Assembly: GCA_014656015.1 (NCBI GenBank)
Contig: BNBP01000034.1
Coordinates: forward strand, 1 to 64,000
Length of the DNA stretch: 64,000 nucleotides
Direction: 5' to 3'
Source of the DNA: Streptomyces griseoaurantiacus
GTDB taxonomy: Bacteria; Actinomycetota; Actinomycetes; Streptomycetales; Streptomycetaceae
Shown here: piece after piece, positions 60,638 through 64,000 of the stretch
Numbering within the stretch: the stretch's first letter is position 1
Layout of the letters: every line of letters begins with the position of its first letter
Notes under the pieces: generated by a model
What the model saw: the letters and a program-made list of their open reading frames with translations, nothing else
Told to the model about the DNA's origin: nothing
Databases searched by the model: none
Translations under genes and position numbers: made by a program

Positions 60638-61079
60638 CGCGGGCCCGCGCACCGGGAGGATGCCGGCCGCACCCCGGCCGGTCCTCCGGTGGCTGCCCCC
60701 CGCGCTGCGCCGTCCCGAGGCGGCGCCGCTCGCGGTGTGCGTCGCGGGACTCGCGGGCGCCGGCTACCTCTACGTGACCGACCCGCACGAGCCGGGGCAC
60801 CTGCTGCCGGGCTGCCCCTTCCGGTTCGTCACCGGGCTGCTCTGCCCCGCCTGCGGCGGCACCCGCATGGTGTACGACCTGATGCACGGCCACTTCGGGC
60901 AGGCCTGGCTGGACAACAGGATGCTGCTGCTCGCCGCCCCCTTCGCCCTCGCGCTGCTCGGCCGCTGGGCGCTGGAGGGGCTGCGGGGCAGGCGCTGGCG
61001 CCCCCGACTGCGGCCGCGCACGCAGGCGTTGATCCTGCTGCTCGCGGTGGCCTGGACCGTGGCACGCAACCTCCGCTGA
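60630..61079 (+). CDS. DUF2752 membrane protein (149 aa)
   Basis: The family motif LLCPACGGTRMVYDLMHGHF sits between membrane helices, with further helices near 35-50, 95-115 and 130-145. DUF2752 proteins are small membrane proteins of unknown role. GTG 60630 overlaps the TM2 gene by 8 bases, so the two are coupled. Confidence 0.86.
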   Translation: MADAGPRTGRMPAAPRPVLRWLPPALRRPEAAPLAVCVAGLAGAGYLYVTDPHEPGHLLPGCPFRFVTGLLCPACGGTRMVYDLMHGHFGQAWLDNRMLLLAAPFALALLGRWALEGLRGRRWRPRLRPRTQALILLLAVAWTVARNLR

Positions 61080-61322
61080 GCGCGGGCCTGTTGCGAAACC
61101 TGTCGTATTTCATACTTGACCGTGACTTGGTCATAATTTGATCACGGGATGAGCACAAAAGGCCGTTGATGCTCCCTGAGCTGACCGGGACTCTCTAGGC
61201 TCCCTGCTCACAGGGGGGATGAGCTGTGCTGTACGGCCTGTGGCGAACGCTGCCACGGGTCCCTCCTGAAGCGCCCAGAGCGGAGTGCTCCGGGCACATT
61301 TCAGTCATTCAGGAGCTGCACC
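61080..61322 (+). promoter_or_regulatory. AT-rich promoter region and structured leader of TM2 gene 2
   Basis: 61090-61150 is unusually AT-rich for this genome (TTGACC, CATAATTTGATC). A second -10 candidate, TAGGCT, is at 61196-61201. The following 120 nt can fold: GGGGGGA (61213-61219) with TCCCTCC (61260-61266) enclosing CCTGTGGC/GCCACGGG (61237-61259), then GCCC-A-GAGC/GCTC-C-GGGC (61273-61295), then CAGGAG before the ATG. It may be a cis-regulatory RNA. I do not recognise its class. Confidence 0.5.
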
Positions 61323-61586
61323 ATGACCGTCCCCACCCCTGACGCCCCCTACGGCTTCGACCCGCAGGGCCGCCCCTACTCCGACAAGTCGAAGATCGTC
61401 GCCGGCATCCTCCAGCTCTTCCTGGGCACGCTCGGCATCGGCCGCTTCTACGTCGGCTCCGTGGGCGTCGGCGTCGCCCAGCTCCTGACCTGCGGCGGCC
61501 TGGGCTTCTGGGCCCTGATCGACGGCATCATCTTCCTCACCAGCAACGACCGCACCGACAGCCAGGGCCGCGTGCTCCGCGGCTGA
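61323..61586 (+). CDS. TM2-domain protein 2 (87 aa)
   Basis: Almost only a TM2 domain: PYGFDPQGRPYSDKSKIVAG and LLTCGGLGFWALIDGIIFLT, then TSNDRTDSQGRVLRG. Its sequence is very close to the last 80 residues of TM2 protein 1, so the pair arose by duplication, and this copy lacks the Pro-rich N-terminus. CAGGAG precedes the ATG. Its expression may be set by the structured leader. Function unknown. Confidence 0.9.
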   Translation: MTVPTPDAPYGFDPQGRPYSDKSKIVAGILQLFLGTLGIGRFYVGSVGVGVAQLLTCGGLGFWALIDGIIFLTSNDRTDSQGRVLRG

Positions 61587-61601
61587 CCCCTGGCGAGTGC
61601 C

Positions 61602-61627
61602 CCCGGGGCTGCCGCTCCAGCCCCGGG
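61602..61627 (+). terminator. Hairpin terminator after TM2 gene 2
   Basis: CCCGGGGCTG (61602-61611) pairs perfectly with 61618-61627 over a 6-nt loop. Confidence 0.7.
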
Positions 61628-61665
61628 AGGGCCCGGACGCGTCCGGGGCCGCGCCTCGCCGCGTA

Positions 61666-61709
61666 CGCCGAGGGCCCGCCTCCCCCAGGGGGGAAGCGGG
61701 CCCTCGGCG
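61666..61709. terminator. Strong bidirectional terminator between TM2 gene 2 and sdhB
   Basis: A stem of about 20 bp (CGCCGAGGGCCCGC against GCGGGCCCTCGGCG, extended by CCCC/GGGG) with a short loop. It probably ends the sdh operon as well. Confidence 0.8.
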
Positions 61710-61744
61710 CGTGTACGGGGCCGACGGCCCCGGCAGGCACGGGA

Positions 61745-62524
61745 TCAGAGGCGGCGCGTGATCAGCGCCCGCTTGACCTCCTGGATGGCCTTCGTGACCT
61801 CGATGCCACGGGGGCAGGCGTCCGTGCAGTTGAACGTCGTCCGGCAGCGCCAGACACCGTCCTTGTCGTTCAGGATCTCCAGCCGCTGCTCCCCGGCCTC
61901 GTCACGCGAGTCGAAGATGAAGCGGTGCGCGTTCACGATCGCGGCCGGCCCGAAGTACTGGCCGTCGTTCCAGAACACCGGGCACGAGGACGTGCACGCC
62001 GCGCACAGGATGCACTTGGTCGTGTCGTCGAACCGCTCCCGGTCCTCCGCCGACTGCAGGCGCTCCCGCGTGGGCTCGTTGGTGTCCTTCGTGATCAGGA
62101 AGGGCATCACGTCCCGGTACGCCTGGAAGAACGGCTCCATGTCGACGACCAGGTCCTTCAGGACCGTCAGGCCCTTGATGGGCTCGACCGTGATCGGCTT
62201 CTCGGGGTTGATGTCCTTGATCAGCGTCTTGCAGGCCAGCCGGTTCTTGCCGTTGATCCGCATGGCGTCCGAGCCGCAGATGCCGTGCGCGCAGGAGCGG
62301 CGGAACGTCAGGGAGCCGTCCACGTCCCACTTGATCTTGTGGAGGGCGTCCAGGACGCGCTCCTTGGGGTCCATCTCGAGCTGGAAGTCCTGCCAGGTCG
62401 CCTCGGCCGCCACCTCGGGGTTGAAGCGGCGCACGCGCAGGGTGACCGTGATGTAGGGGGAGTCGGCGAAGCCGGGCTCGGGCGTGCCGGCCGCGTCCGC
62501 CTTGTCCAGGGTCGGGGTTGCCAT
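61745..62524 (-). CDS. sdhB: Succinate dehydrogenase iron-sulfur subunit (259 aa)
   Basis: The 2Fe-2S loop is RRSCAHGICGSDAMRINGKN (about 80-100). The two C-terminal clusters are CILCAACTSSCPVFW and RTTFNCTDACPRGIEVT, which give the 4Fe-4S and 3Fe-4S ligands. It passes electrons from SdhA to the membrane anchor subunits (not in the window; expected upstream of sdhA). Its ATG overlaps the sdhA stop by one base (TGATG). Confidence 0.97.
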   Translation of the reverse strand: MATPTLDKADAAGTPEPGFADSPYITVTLRVRRFNPEVAAEATWQDFQLEMDPKERVLDALHKIKWDVDGSLTFRRSCAHGICGSDAMRINGKNRLACKTLIKDINPEKPITVEPIKGLTVLKDLVVDMEPFFQAYRDVMPFLITKDTNEPTRERLQSAEDRERFDDTTKCILCAACTSSCPVFWNDGQYFGPAAIVNAHRFIFDSRDEAGEQRLEILNDKDGVWRCRTTFNCTDACPRGIEVTKAIQEVKRALITRRL

Positions 62525-64000
62525 CAGTACTTACGCTCCATCGGCTGGTAGCGGGTCTGGACGACCGGCTTGTAGTCGAGACGAATGGACTCGCTGCCGT
62601 CGTCGCCCACCTCGCGGTACGCCATGGTGTGGCGCATGAAGTTGACGTCGTCGCGGTTCGGGTAGTCCTCGCGGTAGTGACCGCCGCGGGACTCCTTGCG
62701 GGCGAGTGCGGAGACGGCCATGACCTCGGCCAGGTCGAGCAGGTTGCCCAGCTCGACGGCCTCCAGCAGGTCCGTGTTGAACCGCTTGCCCTTGTCCTGG
62801 ATCGCCACGTTCTTGTAGCGGGCGCGGAGCTCGCCGATCTTCTCGACCGCCGTCTTGATCGTCTGCTCGGTGCGGAACACCATGACGTTGGCGTCCATGC
62901 ACTCCTGCAGCTCGCGCCGCAGCTCGGCCACCCGCTCGGTGCCGGTGGAGGAGCGCAGCCGCTCGATCTGCGCGACGACCAGGCTCTCCGGGTCCTCCGG
63001 CAGCTCGACGAAGTCGGCCTTCTGCGCGTACTCCGCGGCGGCGATGCCCGCGCGGCGGCCGAAGACGTTGATGTCGAGCAGCGAGTTGGTGCCCAGCCGG
63101 TTGGCGCCGTGCACGGACACGCAGGCGACCTCGCCGGCCGCGTACAGGCCCGGGACGACCGTCGTGTTGTCCAGCAGGACCTCACCCTCGACGTTCGTCG
63201 GGATGCCGCCCATCGCGTAGTGCGCGGTGGGCTGGATCGGGATCGGGTCCGTGTAGGGCTCGATGCCGAGGTAGGTCCGCGCGAACTCGGTGATGTCGGG
63301 CAGCTTGGCGTCGAGCTGCTCCGGCGGCAGGTGGGTCAGGTCGAGGTAGACGTGGTCGCCCTCGGGACCGCAGCCGCGGCCCTCGCGGATCTCCGTGTAG
63401 ATGGAGCGCGAGACGACGTCGCGGGAGGCGAGGTCCTTCATGACCGGCGCGTACTTCTCCATGAAGCGCTCGCCGTCCTTGTTGCGCAGGATGCCGCCCT
63501 CACCGCGGGCGCCCTCCGTGAGCAGGATGCCCATGCGCCAGATGCCGGTCGGGTGGAACTGGAAGAACTCCATGTCCTCCAGCGGCAGCCCGCGCCGGTA
63601 CACGGCGGCCTGGCCGTCACCGGTCAGGGTGTGCGCGTTCGAGGTCACCTTGAAGAACTTGCCGGTGCCGCCGGAGGCGTAGATCACGGACTTCGCGCGG
63701 AAGACGTGGATCTCGCCGGTGGCCAGCTCGTAGGCGACCACGCCGGCCGACTTCTTGATGCCGTCGACCTCGGTGATGAGCTGGTCCAGGACGTAGAACT
63801 CGTTGAAGAACTCCACGCCCTCCTTGACGCAGTTCTGGTACAGCGTCTGGAGGATCATGTGGCCGGTGCGGTCCGCGGCGTAGCAGGACCGGCGGACCGG
63901 GGCCTCGCCGTGGTTGCGGGAGTGACCGCCGAAGCGGCGCTGGTCGATGGTGCCGTCCGGCGTGCGGTTGAACGGCAGGCCCATCTTCTCCAGGTCGAGG
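62524..64000 (-). CDS. sdhA: Succinate dehydrogenase flavoprotein subunit, N-terminus outside window
   Basis: The last 491 codons of the FAD subunit that oxidises succinate to fumarate. The FAD/substrate region reads RFGGHSRNHGEAPVRRSCYA. Further landmarks are SVIYASGGTGKFFKVTSNAH, the QFHPTGIWRMGILLTEGARG loop with catalytic residues, AHYAMGGIPTNVEGEVLL and GANRLGTNSLLDINVFGRRA. The frame continues through the right edge, so the FAD-attachment N-terminus lies beyond 64000. Normal length is about 580 aa. It forms an operon with sdhB. Confidence 0.97.
   Translation of the reverse strand, partial: LDLEKMGLPFNRTPDGTIDQRRFGGHSRNHGEAPVRRSCYAADRTGHMILQTLYQNCVKEGVEFFNEFYVLDQLITEVDGIKKSAGVVAYELATGEIHVFRAKSVIYASGGTGKFFKVTSNAHTLTGDGQAAVYRRGLPLEDMEFFQFHPTGIWRMGILLTEGARGEGGILRNKDGERFMEKYAPVMKDLASRDVVSRSIYTEIREGRGCGPEGDHVYLDLTHLPPEQLDAKLPDITEFARTYLGIEPYTDPIPIQPTAHYAMGGIPTNVEGEVLLDNTTVVPGLYAAGEVACVSVHGANRLGTNSLLDINVFGRRAGIAAAEYAQKADFVELPEDPESLVVAQIERLRSSTGTERVAELRRELQECMDANVMVFRTEQTIKTAVEKIGELRARYKNVAIQDKGKRFNTDLLEAVELGNLLDLAEVMAVSALARKESRGGHYREDYPNRDDVNFMRHTMAYREVGDDGSESIRLDYKPVVQTRYQPMERKY

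Noticed and set aside
1..64000. tRNA genes, insertion sequences, integration sites or prophage genes
   Set aside because: No T-loop consensus, transposase motif or integrase was found on reading both strands; the region reads as stable core chromosome.

Overview
The window is a very GC-rich actinobacterial chromosome segment, almost certainly Streptomyces. GTG starts and leaderless promoters are common, many genes overlap by four bases (ATGA/GTGA), and the gene order sucCD - purNH - folD - mdh - glyA - trpS - sdhBA matches my recollection of the conserved core of streptomycete chromosomes (the S. coelicolor SCO48xx region). I see no tRNA, rRNA, insertion sequence, phage or CRISPR array.

Layout. 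1-6248: a divergent five-gene locus, with a DUF5691 protein (partial) and a SWIM-family protein leftwards, and a MoxR-type AAA+ ATPase, a DUF5682 protein and a VWA protein rightwards. 6345-7646: a secreted low-complexity protein. 8394-10488: sucC-sucD. 10575-14251: a sigma-like factor with a membrane anchor and two membrane proteins (DUF6350 and an unknown). 14697-19438: purN-purH, a membrane protein, folD and DUF3017. 19576-23485: a secreted peptidoglycan-binding protein, a NarL-type two-component system and an XRE/DUF2690 membrane protein. 24143-25132: mdh. 25280-29560: an unrecognised membrane gene set that I call A-B-C-A-prime. 29658-36241: an AhpD-like protein, a MocR regulator, a lipoprotein plus glutathionylspermidine-synthase-like ATP-grasp pair, rocD, and glyA behind a ZTP riboswitch. 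36749-40542: an OpuC-type quaternary-amine ABC transporter. 40613-46575: a secreted protein, trpS, a 2H phosphoesterase, a DprE2-like reductase, YihY and a D-Ala-D-Ala carboxypeptidase. 46768-50864: a second SWIM locus (SWIM + DUF6493). 50899-60006: a small membrane protein, a metallophosphoesterase, an OmpR-type two-component system, an MMPL transporter with a TetR regulator, a DCC thiol protein, a membrane protein with twin operators, and a VOC protein. 60170-61586: two TM2 proteins flanking a DUF2752 protein. 61745-64000: sdhB and sdhA (partial).

How the genes work together. Three TCA-cycle steps (succinyl-CoA synthetase, succinate dehydrogenase, malate dehydrogenase) and several folate/purine one-carbon genes (purN, purH, folD, glyA) are interleaved with envelope proteins and regulators.

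Most interesting points. (1) Both SWIM loci start from promoters matching the PafBC/RecA-NDp DNA-damage promoter (TTGTCAGTG-N8-TAnnnT), each exactly 7 nt before a leaderless ATG, and the first SWIM protein has lost its zinc finger. (2) The A-B-C-A-prime set looks like an undescribed membrane system: two proteins share a short glycine-rich motif and two others are paralogues sharing an N-terminal W-box, one TM segment and an extracytoplasmic domain. (3) There is a ZTP riboswitch before glyA and an unassigned structured leader before the second TM2 gene. Coordinates and motifs were read by eye. Family names rest on recognition, not on database searches.
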